This document shows, in pieces, positions 42,661 through 51,510 of a stretch of 58,381 bases of DNA. The stretch is taken from positions 1-58,381 of the forward strand of contig DSAB01000003.1 in assembly GCA_011388275.1 (NCBI GenBank). The letters run 5' to 3'. The stretch comes from a bacterium. Lineage in GTDB: Bacteria; Zhuqueibacterota; QNDG01; DSAB01. Positions within the stretch are counted from its first letter, which is position 1, and every line of letters starts with the position of its first letter. A program made the position numbers and the translations under genes. Below the pieces are notes generated by a model that was not told the origin of the DNA, made no database searches, and saw only the letters and a list, made by a program, of their open reading frames with translations.

Positions 42661-44133
42661 CTACGGGCGGTCAAGATATTCGCTCATCGCTTTTCCCAGA
42701 CGCCGGATTCCTGTCTCAATCTCTTCTTCATTGAGAGAGGAGATGGAAAGACGAAAACCATTGCGTTTTTCTTCCTGCTGAGGAAAGAATTTTTCCCCCA
42801 TGGCGATCCGTATTCCGCGGCGCAGCAGAAAACCTTCCAGTCCGCAGTCACTTTTCATACAACCGTTCCACTGGACCCAGATCAGATAACCTCCTGATGG
42901 CCGGGTCCAGCGTACACCCTTGGGCATGCAGGTTTCGAGAGCCCGCAAAGCACATTGCATGCGCTTGCGGTAGGTTCTGTGAATCCGATGAACATGCTGC
43001 TCGAAGTGCCCGAACCGGCAGAAGTCGTGCAGCGCGGCCTGAGTGATGGTGTTGGTCGAAAGATCGGAAAACCGTTTGATTGCGAGAAGCCGCCTGATGC
43101 ATTCCTGGTCCGCCGCGATCCAGCCGAGCCGCAGACCCGGAAACAGGACTTTGGAAAATGTACCGACGTAGAGGACCACATGGTTTTTATCCATGGATTT
43201 GATAGGCAGTGGAACCCGACCGAAATATTTCATCTCTTCTTCAAATGCATCTTCGATCAGCGGAACGCCGTGCGATTCACAGAGAGACAGAAGATTTTCA
43301 CGGTGATTCTGGTCTGTGGTGATGCCTGTAGGATTCTGAAAGTTGGGCATGGTGTAGACAAAAGAGATCTTTTGGGTTTTCAATGCCGAAGCCAATTGAT
43401 CGAGGTCCATGCCCTGCCGGGTCATGGCAACAGGAACCACCTGAATATCATAAGCGTCCAGAACAGGCAGAATCAGAGAGTAGGTGGGTGATTCCACAAT
43501 AACCGGTTTTTGCGGCATGGCCAGCATGCGCACGATCAGCTCGAAAGCATTCTGGGAACCGTTGGTGATGAGTATTTCATCCCTGGAGATCAGAATTCCA
43601 TGGATTCGCAGGCGCTGGGCAATATCGTCTCTCAGGGGCAGAAATCCCTGCGGGTCTCCGTAGTTCAGCAGGAAGGGACCTTGACTCATGGCCCGGTTCA
43701 GGCATCTTCGAAACAATTCATGGGGGAACAACCGGCAGTCCAGATCGAAACGGGCCATGTCAATCAGGTTCCCGCCAGGCGTGCCGGGTGCCGTCTCCTC
43801 CCGAATGGATTCGTAGGCGCGCCGGGCCGCGGGTGTTGATGCGGAACTCCACGGGATGCGCCCCTTGTGGGGTCCTGGAGGGGCGATCTGCTTTCGTCTG
43901 CGAACCGTGGAATAGGATCCCGGCCGACTCTGAATATAACCCATGGCCCATAATTCTTCATACGCTCTGGTAACGGTTGAACGATGAACAGAGAGCGTGT
44001 CGGCCAGAACACGGGTCGGAGGAAGACGGTCACCGGGGCGAAGCGTTCCTTCGTCAACAAGAGTCTGTATTTGATTGGAGATTTGCCGATAGAGAGGGAT
44101 TTTCGAACGAGTGTCCAGATGGAGCAGCAGCAT
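42661..44133 (-). CDS. MocR/PdxR-type regulator (GntR-wHTH + aminotransferase domain)
   Basis: A 490-residue transcription factor. Residues 1-75 are a GntR winged helix (IPLYRQISNQIQTLVDEGTL, LPPTRVLADTLSVHRSTVTRAY); residues about 110-490 are a fold-type I aminotransferase domain with PLP lysine Lys328 in VGTFSKVLFPGLRLGW and LYTMPNFQNPTG-like substrate loops. Such proteins sense PLP or amino-acid adducts and usually act on neighbouring genes. The start at 44133 has GGAGG eight bases upstream, better than an ATG at 44262 that lies beyond the promoter. It faces away from the phosphatase operon across 217 bases, which is the natural target to test. Confidence 0.9.
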   Translation of the reverse strand: MLLLHLDTRSKIPLYRQISNQIQTLVDEGTLRPGDRLPPTRVLADTLSVHRSTVTRAYEELWAMGYIQSRPGSYSTVRRRKQIAPPGPHKGRIPWSSASTPAARRAYESIREETAPGTPGGNLIDMARFDLDCRLFPHELFRRCLNRAMSQGPFLLNYGDPQGFLPLRDDIAQRLRIHGILISRDEILITNGSQNAFELIVRMLAMPQKPVIVESPTYSLILPVLDAYDIQVVPVAMTRQGMDLDQLASALKTQKISFVYTMPNFQNPTGITTDQNHRENLLSLCESHGVPLIEDAFEEEMKYFGRVPLPIKSMDKNHVVLYVGTFSKVLFPGLRLGWIAADQECIRRLLAIKRFSDLSTNTITQAALHDFCRFGHFEQHVHRIHRTYRKRMQCALRALETCMPKGVRWTRPSGGYLIWVQWNGCMKSDCGLEGFLLRRGIRIAMGEKFFPQQEEKRNGFRLSISSLNEEEIETGIRRLGKAMSEYLDRP

Positions 44134-44170
44134 GTCGATTGCCTCCGCTTTGCGGTTTGAATGATCAGTA

Positions 44171-44199
44171 AAAATAGCAATAAAACGGTAGATTTGCAA
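44171..44199 (-). promoter_or_regulatory. promoter of the MocR gene (minus strand)
   Basis: On the minus strand TTGCAA, 17 bases, TATTTT, ending 38 bases before the start codon. It supports the start at 44133. Confidence 0.5.
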
Positions 44200-44288
44200 G
44201 ATCCAATATCCCCAATTTTTAAACGATCCAATCTGTTCTCTTCCGATTCGATCACTGGTCACGGTTTATTGAATCCGGGAAAAAGCTT

Positions 44289-44317
44289 TTGCATTTTGTC
44301 GCTTTTCATTGTACCTT
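44289..44317 (+). promoter_or_regulatory. possible promoter of the phosphatase operon
   Basis: TTGCAT at 44289-44294, 17 bases, TACCTT at 44312-44317. The -10 is weak, which would fit a regulated promoter. It lies 90 bases from the MocR promoter. Confidence 0.35.
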
Positions 44318-44350
44318 AACTCAATATATTTTCTATGGGAGTCGGATATC

Positions 44351-46075
44351 ATGAAATGGGCCTTCTTCCTGATCATTCTTGTTCTGTTTTTATGGGCATG
44401 CGCAAAGGAGGGATTCCCTCCCGGGGGTCCAGAAGACATTATTCCGCCTGAAATTATCGATACAGAACCTCAGAACCGGGCTGTTCGGGTCAAACCCGAT
44501 CAGAAAATCGTTTTTATTTTCTCGGAACCTGTTGAACCCAGATCGGCAGAGGGTGCGGTATTCATCACGCCTCTCCCGGGTGATGACGTGCGTATCCGCG
44601 TCCGGGGCCGGCGTCTTTCAGTCGATTTTCCGCAGCCGCTTCGTCCAAATACCACCTACGTGATTACCCTGGGAACGGAGATAAAGGATTATCGGAACAA
44701 TTCCATGTCGGAATCCTATACTTTAGCCTTTTCCACGGGATTAAGCATCGACCAGGGAAAGATTTCCGGACGGGTTTATGGGTTGGAAGATGCCCGGGGT
44801 GTCAGCGTGTGGGCCTATACCCTTGAAGAGGCATCACCTGACCCGGCGCAAGTGATGCCTGAATACATAGTACAGTGCAGCCATGAGGGCTGGTACACAT
44901 TCAGTCATTTGGCTCTCGCAACCTATCGTTTGTTTTGTGTGCGCGATCGGGCGGCCGACCGGCTGTATCAGCCCGGGGAAGACGAGATCGGTCTGACTTT
45001 CGGCGATATGCGCCTTGATTCGTCCGCATTTGAGTTTCAGGATATCGATTTCCGTATCAGCCGCCGGGACACAACGAAGCCTTCTCTGGTCAGGGCTGTT
45101 GCCGAGAATCGCAATCATCTGCTTCTTCATTTCAGTGAGGAGATAGAGACCATTCATTTTCGGTCTTCGGATTCGGTATGGATTCTGAATGATCGTGAAG
45201 AACGGCTGGCAGTGGACTTTCACTACAGGGAACCCCGGAACCGGCAGATCCTTCATTTGATGACCGAATCACTGGATGAACAATACAGGTATACGGTTAC
45301 TGTCGCGGGTATTGTCGACCGGTCCGGGAACGCTTTGGAGCAAGAAACGCCGCTCGCATTCGCCGGAACATCCGTTTCCGATACTGTTCCGCCGATTTTG
45401 ACGACTGTTTTTCCGGAACCCGGAGACCGTCATGTGATGCTCAATGATACGCTGCGCCTGATTTTTAACGAACCGGTGGATTCCCTGGCGTTTCAACGTC
45501 GATTTCAGGTGGCCGATACGCTCAACCAGGTGGTGGACGGACATATGATTTGGCCCTGTCCGGCGGAGGTCGTGTTTATTCCCCGTTCGGGTTGGGCCGG
45601 GAAGACGGTTTACCGGGTGGAATTGGTTGACAGCTGTGTGCAGGACCGATGGGCCAATGTGATGGAGGATACGGTCTTTACATTCACCACACTCAACAGG
45701 GACACCCTGTCTGAGCTATCCGGGCGGGTGGACGATCCGGAATCGGCTCAGGGGCCGGTCATGCTGCGTATCACGCAAGTTGAGAATACAAATGTTTCAT
45801 TCATACGGTGGATCGAAACTCCCGGCATCTACACCTTTGAAGGCATCCTGCCGGGCCGGTATCTTCTGGATGCTTTTCGGGATGAGGATGAGGACGGCCG
45901 GTATTCGTATGGATCGCCGTATCCCTTTCAGGCGGCGGAACGGTTTGTCGTCTACGCGGATACCGTCAACATCCGGTCACGGTGGCCCAATCATGGAAAT
46001 GATATTGCATTGCCCCCCAGACCATTCAGCAAAAATGACAGGGGGGAGTCAGCCAACCTCAGGAAATATGAATGA
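44351..46075 (+). CDS. SbsA Ig-like domain lipoprotein
   Basis: A 574-residue surface or periplasmic lipoprotein. The signal ends FLWACAKEG, with the lipid-bearing Cys at about residue 17. Residues about 30-135 form a bacterial Ig-like (SbsA/Big_5) domain: PPEIIDTEPQNRAVRVKPDQ, TTYVITLGTEIKDYRNN. Two more Big_5-like units follow (about 240-345 and 350-455; PPILTTVFPEPGDRH), then a carboxypeptidase-like beta domain with GIYTFEGILPGRYLLDAF. Such N-terminal PPGGPEDIIPP lipoproteins are common in the FCB group and of unknown role. The last codons overlap the first phosphatase gene (ATGA), so the two are co-translated; a sensory or anchoring link is possible. A GGAG lies nine bases ahead of the ATG. 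Confidence 0.85.
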   Translation: MKWAFFLIILVLFLWACAKEGFPPGGPEDIIPPEIIDTEPQNRAVRVKPDQKIVFIFSEPVEPRSAEGAVFITPLPGDDVRIRVRGRRLSVDFPQPLRPNTTYVITLGTEIKDYRNNSMSESYTLAFSTGLSIDQGKISGRVYGLEDARGVSVWAYTLEEASPDPAQVMPEYIVQCSHEGWYTFSHLALATYRLFCVRDRAADRLYQPGEDEIGLTFGDMRLDSSAFEFQDIDFRISRRDTTKPSLVRAVAENRNHLLLHFSEEIETIHFRSSDSVWILNDREERLAVDFHYREPRNRQILHLMTESLDEQYRYTVTVAGIVDRSGNALEQETPLAFAGTSVSDTVPPILTTVFPEPGDRHVMLNDTLRLIFNEPVDSLAFQRRFQVADTLNQVVDGHMIWPCPAEVVFIPRSGWAGKTVYRVELVDSCVQDRWANVMEDTVFTFTTLNRDTLSELSGRVDDPESAQGPVMLRITQVENTNVSFIRWIETPGIYTFEGILPGRYLLDAFRDEDEDGRYSYGSPYPFQAAERFVVYADTVNIRSRWPNHGNDIALPPRPFSKNDRGESANLRKYE

Positions 46076-48534
46076 GCCCACGGATTTTTAATTCCCGTCA
46101 GCAGTACGGCACTCTTGAACGTCCAAAGCTTCAGAGAGTGGATTGGGTTGTTTTCTTTTACGCGCTGATCTTTACCCTGATCCTGTGTTATGTGTTTCCC
46201 CGTGTGTATCCGGTCACCTCTTTCAAGGATCTTCCCGATCGTCAGCGGATAGAGAAAAAGGGTGAAGCATTTGTCCGGAGTCTGGGATTTGATACGGATG
46301 GATATTCCCTGAAAGCCCGTATCGGCATTCAGCAGGATCAGCTTCGTTTCCTGCAGAAAGTCTATGGATCCGATTATACGAATCAATGTCTTGCAGATTC
46401 TGGTCTGGTTTATTATTGGTCCCTCCTGTGGACCCGGTCATATGACTCACAGGAAGCCGGCCCGGAGGGCCTTTCGGCCAATGACGGGATCGAGCGGGCG
46501 GGTTCCGATTCCGTCAGGCTGCATCTGGATCTGGCAGGAAAACCGATCGAATTCTCCTCATGGCTGAGACCTTCTCCCGGTTCCAGAACCACTTTTAACG
46601 AAACCGTCAAACCAGGAATCAGCAACTCCCGCCAATTGGGAGACAGCCTGATTCAGATTTACGGAGGGAAGTGGAATTATGAACAGTCCCGCCAGGGTCC
46701 CGGAGTCTATCTTCACCAGTGGACTCGGGAGACGCTTTTGGCGGGTGCAAGGGTCTCTTTGATAGTCACGCAAAGGGGCGGCCGGATCGTTCAGTTCAAG
46801 CGGGTTGCGGCGTTCCCGACCGAAAAGAACACAGGGCGGCGCTCTGAATGGGAAGGCTTGACCATGGTTTTTGTGATTCTCCTGTTCATGGTGCTGGCTG
46901 TTGTTTATTTTATCCTGCGGCTTCGCCACGATCTGATGGACTTGAAAAACGGTATGAGCGCGGCCATCATTATGGCGGTGATCTGGGCGGTTATTTCCTG
47001 GATGCAGACCCATGACAGCCCGAATATCAGTATTTGGCAGCGTCTGATCATGATTTTAATAACCGGGCCCTTTATCGGAGGCGGAATCTGGATTCTGTTT
47101 TCACTGGGTGAATCGCTGACCCGGGAGGTGTGGCCTCAGAGGCTGCATACCTTTGACGCATTCAAACGTTCCCTGTTCAATCCGTATTCCGGCTTGACCT
47201 TGCTGCGCGGATTCGCACTCGCTCTCTGGGGAAGCGGCTGGCTGGCCCTGCTCCATTTCGGAATTCTGCGGTTCGCGGGAGGCTATTTGGCTCCGGGTCC
47301 AAACTGGCTGCATCTGCTAAACGCCTCCTCACCTCTGATCTATCTGCCGGCCAATACCGCGATATCTTCAATCTATTTGATGGCCGCATTCTTCTTTTTC
47401 CTGTTCCCTGTTTTATACCGGCGTCTCAAGAAGTTTATTTTCGTAATACCGGTTTTCCTCTTGATCTGGTCGCTGACGAATTTACCGCTTCCCATGGTGA
47501 TGCCGATGGGTTTCCGCATGCTGACAAGCGGACTTCTGGGTCTTTTGTTTGTCGTTCTGTTTCTTCATTATGACATATTGACGGTTTTCGCGGGAGGGCT
47601 TCTGATGCCATGGCTGTTTTATGCCCTGACAGCGCTGCACCTGACCGGACCCTACCAGACGACCGGCCTGTCCATGCTGGTTCTCCTGCTGCTGCTTTTC
47701 ATCGCCGGAATCGCCCTGTTCCTTCGGCGGACACGCATGGATTCGGTGGAAATATTTGTACCGGATTATTTGAACCGTATTTCCGAGCGGGAACGGATGC
47801 AGAGGGAACTGGAGATCGCCCGGCATATCCAATTGACATTTCTGCCCAGGACATGGCCGCGCGTGGATGGTCTGGATGTCGCCGGAAGATGCGTGCCCGC
47901 CCGTGAAGTGGGAGGCGATTATTTTGATTTCCTGCCCATGGGAGAACGGAAACTTGGAATAGTGATCGGCGATGTTTCGGGAAAAGGGATTTCCGCCGCT
48001 TTTTACATGACTCTCACAAAAGGGTTCTTTAAATCTCTGGCCAGGCAGAATCGGTCGCCCCGCCGGCTGCTGATCGATCTGAATGAATTGTTTTATGAGA
48101 ACGCGGAGCGGGGGTTCTTTATCAGCATGATCTACGCCGTTTTTGATCTCGAGAAACGCACACTGACCTTCGCCCGGGCCGGACACAATCCGATGCTGGT
48201 ACTGAGGTCGGATCATGAAGCGGCCGAAGAATGGCGACCTCCGGGCATCGCTTTGGGTCTGGAGCCGGGAAAACTGTTCACCAGAACCATTCAGCAGAAA
48301 ACACTGACATTCCAAAGAGGAGATATTTTTATCTTTTATACGGATGGAATCAGTGAGGCCCAGAATGCATTGCAGGAAGAATTCGGTGAGGAACGCCTGA
48401 TGGAACTGGTGGAGACTTCAAAAAGGGGAAGAGCGGACGATCTTTTAAAAAATATCCATCAGGGAGTTCAACGGTTCATTTCCGAAGCGCAGCAGCATGA
48501 CGACATGACCGCCGTGGTCATACGTATTGAATAA
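46072..48534 (+). CDS. membrane-bound RsbU/SpoIIE-type phosphatase 1
   Basis: An 820-residue protein. One helix (about 25-45), a periplasmic domain of about 215 residues with no recognised fold, then about eight helices (263-560) and a cytoplasmic PP2C/SpoIIE domain (about 577-820). The phosphatase domain has the expected order: ARHIQLTFLPRTWP linker, GGDYFDF, IGDVSGKGISAAF (metal Asp), ARAGHNPML, IFYTDGISEAQN and QHDDMTAVV, so it should be active. Such enzymes dephosphorylate STAS antagonists. The large external domain could sense an envelope signal. It overlaps the lipoprotein gene and is followed after 19 bases by a second phosphatase. Confidence 0.9.
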   Translation: MSPRIFNSRQQYGTLERPKLQRVDWVVFFYALIFTLILCYVFPRVYPVTSFKDLPDRQRIEKKGEAFVRSLGFDTDGYSLKARIGIQQDQLRFLQKVYGSDYTNQCLADSGLVYYWSLLWTRSYDSQEAGPEGLSANDGIERAGSDSVRLHLDLAGKPIEFSSWLRPSPGSRTTFNETVKPGISNSRQLGDSLIQIYGGKWNYEQSRQGPGVYLHQWTRETLLAGARVSLIVTQRGGRIVQFKRVAAFPTEKNTGRRSEWEGLTMVFVILLFMVLAVVYFILRLRHDLMDLKNGMSAAIIMAVIWAVISWMQTHDSPNISIWQRLIMILITGPFIGGGIWILFSLGESLTREVWPQRLHTFDAFKRSLFNPYSGLTLLRGFALALWGSGWLALLHFGILRFAGGYLAPGPNWLHLLNASSPLIYLPANTAISSIYLMAAFFFFLFPVLYRRLKKFIFVIPVFLLIWSLTNLPLPMVMPMGFRMLTSGLLGLLFVVLFLHYDILTVFAGGLLMPWLFYALTALHLTGPYQTTGLSMLVLLLLLFIAGIALFLRRTRMDSVEIFVPDYLNRISERERMQRELEIARHIQLTFLPRTWPRVDGLDVAGRCVPAREVGGDYFDFLPMGERKLGIVIGDVSGKGISAAFYMTLTKGFFKSLARQNRSPRRLLIDLNELFYENAERGFFISMIYAVFDLEKRTLTFARAGHNPMLVLRSDHEAAEEWRPPGIALGLEPGKLFTRTIQQKTLTFQRGDIFIFYTDGISEAQNALQEEFGEERLMELVETSKRGRADDLLKNIHQGVQRFISEAQQHDDMTAVVIRIE

Positions 48535-48553
48535 TTTTCGAACAGGTCATTTT

Positions 48554-50629
48554 ATGAGACGTCGAGGGTTGATTCTATTTTCCGTTGTCTATATTGCGAT
48601 ATTGGCCATGGACTATCGCTGGCTGGTTTTCAGCACAGACCCGGTTATACAGGCCCGGTTTCGTGATCTTTTTATCGGAACCGCTCTTTTCCTGCTGTTT
48701 ACTCTTTTGGTCCGCAGCTCATTGATGAGCAAGCTGACGCTTCCGCAGAAACTCCGCCTGTCGGGTTTGGGAATCGTCATGATCTGGGCCGGGCTCACGG
48801 TTCTTGATTCTATCTCCCCGTTTCCCGGAGAGTTTTTCAATGAGATGGATGCCGGCCGTATCGGCTTCAATTTTTGGAATCACTGTCTTTGGCTGGTTCT
48901 TTTTTATGGACTTTTAACCATGGGATGCGCCTTGCTCATTGCCGTGAAAGCGCTTGTATTTGTCCAGCAAGGAAAAAAGACACAGGGAAATTTCCGGTTT
49001 CTGATGATTCTTCTGTTTATTTCTGTTTTTGTGGGATCGATTTTCGGTAAAATCGGACATGCGCAGGGTTTTGCTTTTGGAGAATGGGAAGGGCATCTCA
49101 TCGGAGTGAATACTGTTTCTTTTCTGATTATACTCATGGCCGTGATCAACGGATTTCGCTGTAAATGGATTCATTATTTGAACAAACGGCAAAAAGCGGC
49201 CTGTTTCTTTTCCCTGTTCCTGATCATTCTGTTGCTTCAATTTGCCATTCGGTCCCGGGGGCTGGAAGCCATCGGCGAATACAGCGCTGCGGGATATGTT
49301 TTTCTGATTTCTGTTCTCTATATCATCAGCATATACACAGCCATGTCATTTATCGGTCTCTTGTTTCTCCTGCCTTCAGCGGGGATTCTGGACAGCCGAA
49401 TCGAAGAGATCAAGTCACTTCAGGCACTGATCACCACTCTGAGTTCTGTGTTTCATTTTGACGAACTGGTTGAACAGGCCTGTCAATTGGCCATACGGGT
49501 GGCCAATGCGCATGTCGCCTGGATAGAGATGAAAGAAGGAGAGTCATATCGGGTTGTCGGAGCTCACGGGATTGCCTCCGGTGAGCTGAAAGAGTTTTCA
49601 AAAGGAGCCTGGCAGGGTGTCCGCGATTCGGTATTCGAGGAGGAGGCGGTGCTGATCAATGATATGCAGAAAGATCGGCGCACGCATCGTCTGAAACACT
49701 GGAAACGAAATCCCGGTTCGCTCCTGGCGGCCAAGATTCGAGTGAAGGACGAGTTCATGGGCATCCTGTATGCCATGCGGTATGAACCATTCGGATTCAT
49801 CGATGACAGCAAGCCTACATTTCAATCTCTCGCGCATCAATTGGCCCTGGCCATGGAAAACATCAATCTGCTGAAAGTCACCATCGAGCAGGAAGTATAC
49901 CGTGAAGAGCTCAGGCTGGCCCATGAAGCGCAAATGCGCCTGCTGCCCAGGACCATGCCGGAGGTTTCAGGGTTGAATCTCAAAGGGTACTGCATTACGG
50001 CCAATGAGGTCGGCGGTGATTTTTATGACATGATTCCTATGGGTGAAGACCGGCTTGACATCGCCATCGGTGATGTGTCGGGCAAGGGGGCTTCGGCGGC
50101 CTTTTATATGGCAGAGCTGAAGGGTGTGATACAGGCCCTGGCTCCTCACTTTTCTTCTCCCGGTCAGATACTGGGCCAGGTCAATCAGTTTGTGCTCAAT
50201 CATTTTGAATCAGATACTTTCGTGACTATGGTTTACGGTATCTACATTCCATCCAGACGAAAATTGCAGGTCGCCCGGGCTGGCCATCCCCCCATGGCTT
50301 TTATCCGTGATGGGAATGTCGAGTGGATCGAAACCGGCGGAGTGGGGCTGGGTCTGACCGGCACGGAAACCTTCAACGAGGCATTGAAGGAAAAGGATGT
50401 AAGATGCCGCAAGGGAGATCTGTTGTTTTTTCATACCGATGGGGTTATGGAAGCCCGCAATGAGGGAGATGAGGAATACGGGGAAGAACGGCTGAGTGAA
50501 ATACTGAAACAGGTTTCCGGTGAAGATGCGGAATACCTGATTCGAAAAGTCCGGGAGAGTGTGGAAGTTTTTATCGGAAATACTCCGAAACACGATGACA
50601 TCACCATCGTGGCGATTCAGGTTGAATAA
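48554..50629 (+). CDS. membrane-bound GAF-SpoIIE phosphatase 2
   Basis: 691 residues from the ATG at 48554 (an in-frame TTG at 48527 overlaps the previous gene and is less likely). About seven or eight helices (5-285), a GAF domain (about 290-430) and a PP2C/SpoIIE domain (about 452-691). Motifs: AHEAQMRLLPRTMPEV, GGDFYDM, IGDVSGKGASAAFYM, ARAGHPPMAF, FFHTDGVMEARNEG and KHDDITIVAIQVE; metal ligands are intact. It differs from phosphatase 1 by lacking the large external domain and having a GAF domain, so it likely reads another signal. It is followed 32 bases later by the STAS gene. Confidence 0.9.
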   Translation: MRRRGLILFSVVYIAILAMDYRWLVFSTDPVIQARFRDLFIGTALFLLFTLLVRSSLMSKLTLPQKLRLSGLGIVMIWAGLTVLDSISPFPGEFFNEMDAGRIGFNFWNHCLWLVLFYGLLTMGCALLIAVKALVFVQQGKKTQGNFRFLMILLFISVFVGSIFGKIGHAQGFAFGEWEGHLIGVNTVSFLIILMAVINGFRCKWIHYLNKRQKAACFFSLFLIILLLQFAIRSRGLEAIGEYSAAGYVFLISVLYIISIYTAMSFIGLLFLLPSAGILDSRIEEIKSLQALITTLSSVFHFDELVEQACQLAIRVANAHVAWIEMKEGESYRVVGAHGIASGELKEFSKGAWQGVRDSVFEEEAVLINDMQKDRRTHRLKHWKRNPGSLLAAKIRVKDEFMGILYAMRYEPFGFIDDSKPTFQSLAHQLALAMENINLLKVTIEQEVYREELRLAHEAQMRLLPRTMPEVSGLNLKGYCITANEVGGDFYDMIPMGEDRLDIAIGDVSGKGASAAFYMAELKGVIQALAPHFSSPGQILGQVNQFVLNHFESDTFVTMVYGIYIPSRRKLQVARAGHPPMAFIRDGNVEWIETGGVGLGLTGTETFNEALKEKDVRCRKGDLLFFHTDGVMEARNEGDEEYGEERLSEILKQVSGEDAEYLIRKVRESVEVFIGNTPKHDDITIVAIQVE

Positions 50630-50661
50630 GGATTTCAATTATTTATGGAGGAGATGGATAA

Positions 50662-51009
50662 ATGAACGGGTTTGAAGTGAAAAGAGAGGACAGGGATCAA
50701 ATATCCGTTGTCGCTGTCAAGGGATATTTGGACGCCCATACAGCTCCTGAGCTTGAACAGATGCTGCAGCAGCTGGTGGATGAAGAACGGGTTCACATTG
50801 TGGTCAACCTGGCCGGCCTGAGCTATATCAGCAGTGCGGGCCTGGGAGTTTTCATGGGATTCATTGAAGATATTCGAAAGAAGAATGGGGACATCAAACT
50901 GGCTGAACCCAACGAGAAGGTATACAGGGTGTTCGATTTGCTGGGCTTTCCGGTTCTTTATGAGATTTACCAGAAAGAAGAGGAAGCCATTGAAAAGTAC
51001 AGGAATTAA
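50662..51009 (+). CDS. STAS anti-sigma factor antagonist
   Basis: A 115-residue RsbV/SpoIIAA-like protein with the phosphoacceptor site SYISSAGLGVFMG (Ser57 or Ser58). GGAGGAGA before the ATG is a strong ribosome site, suiting a protein needed in excess. It should be phosphorylated by the kinase encoded 36 bases downstream and dephosphorylated by the three phosphatases around it. It is not a duplicate of the STAS protein at 24393; only the motif core is shared. Confidence 0.93.
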   Translation: MNGFEVKREDRDQISVVAVKGYLDAHTAPELEQMLQQLVDEERVHIVVNLAGLSYISSAGLGVFMGFIEDIRKKNGDIKLAEPNEKVYRVFDLLGFPVLYEIYQKEEEAIEKYRN

Positions 51010-51045
51010 TATCACAGCCGGTTGTATGAAAACGAGGTTGGATCA

Positions 51046-51507
51046 ATGGCAAAAGTGACCAAAAATTACCAGCTGAAGATCCCCAGCCAGACCGACAATC
51101 TCGAGCTGATCAGAAATTTTGTGTCGGGTGTGGCGAAAAAAGTGGGGTTTGACGCTGAAGAATCCAATAAGATCGAATTGGCCGTGGATGAAGCATGCAC
51201 CAATGTGATCAAGCATGCTTACCAGCACGACACGACAAAGGATATTGATGTGGCCATCAAGATCGATTACCAGAAATTGACTGTGATCGTTACGGATAGA
51301 GGAAGGAGTTTTGAATTCCATGAAGTGGATTTGCCGGATATGAAACAGTATCTGGCCGAGCTTCGCGTGGGCGGACTGGGCATCTATCTGATGAAAACAC
51401 TGATGGATGAAGTGGAATATCATTCCAAACCCGGCAACAGAAATGAAGTGCGTATGGTGAAATATCTGCTGGGAAGAAGCGGAAAAGAGGATGATAAACC
51501 GAGGTAA
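51046..51507 (+). CDS. RsbW-like anti-sigma serine kinase
   Basis: A 153-residue GHKL ATPase-fold kinase. The N box is IELAVDEACTNVIKHAY (Glu44, Asn53), G1 is VTDRGRSFEF, and G2 is GGLGIYLMKTLMDEVEY. The ATG at 51046 has GAGG eight bases upstream; an in-frame TTG at 51022 is less likely. In partner switching it binds either a sigma factor (or another target) or the unphosphorylated STAS protein, and phosphorylates the latter. No sigma factor gene is adjacent, so the target is elsewhere or is not a sigma factor. Confidence 0.92.
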   Translation: MAKVTKNYQLKIPSQTDNLELIRNFVSGVAKKVGFDAEESNKIELAVDEACTNVIKHAYQHDTTKDIDVAIKIDYQKLTVIVTDRGRSFEFHEVDLPDMKQYLAELRVGGLGIYLMKTLMDEVEYHSKPGNRNEVRMVKYLLGRSGKEDDKPR

Positions 51508-51510
51508 AAA

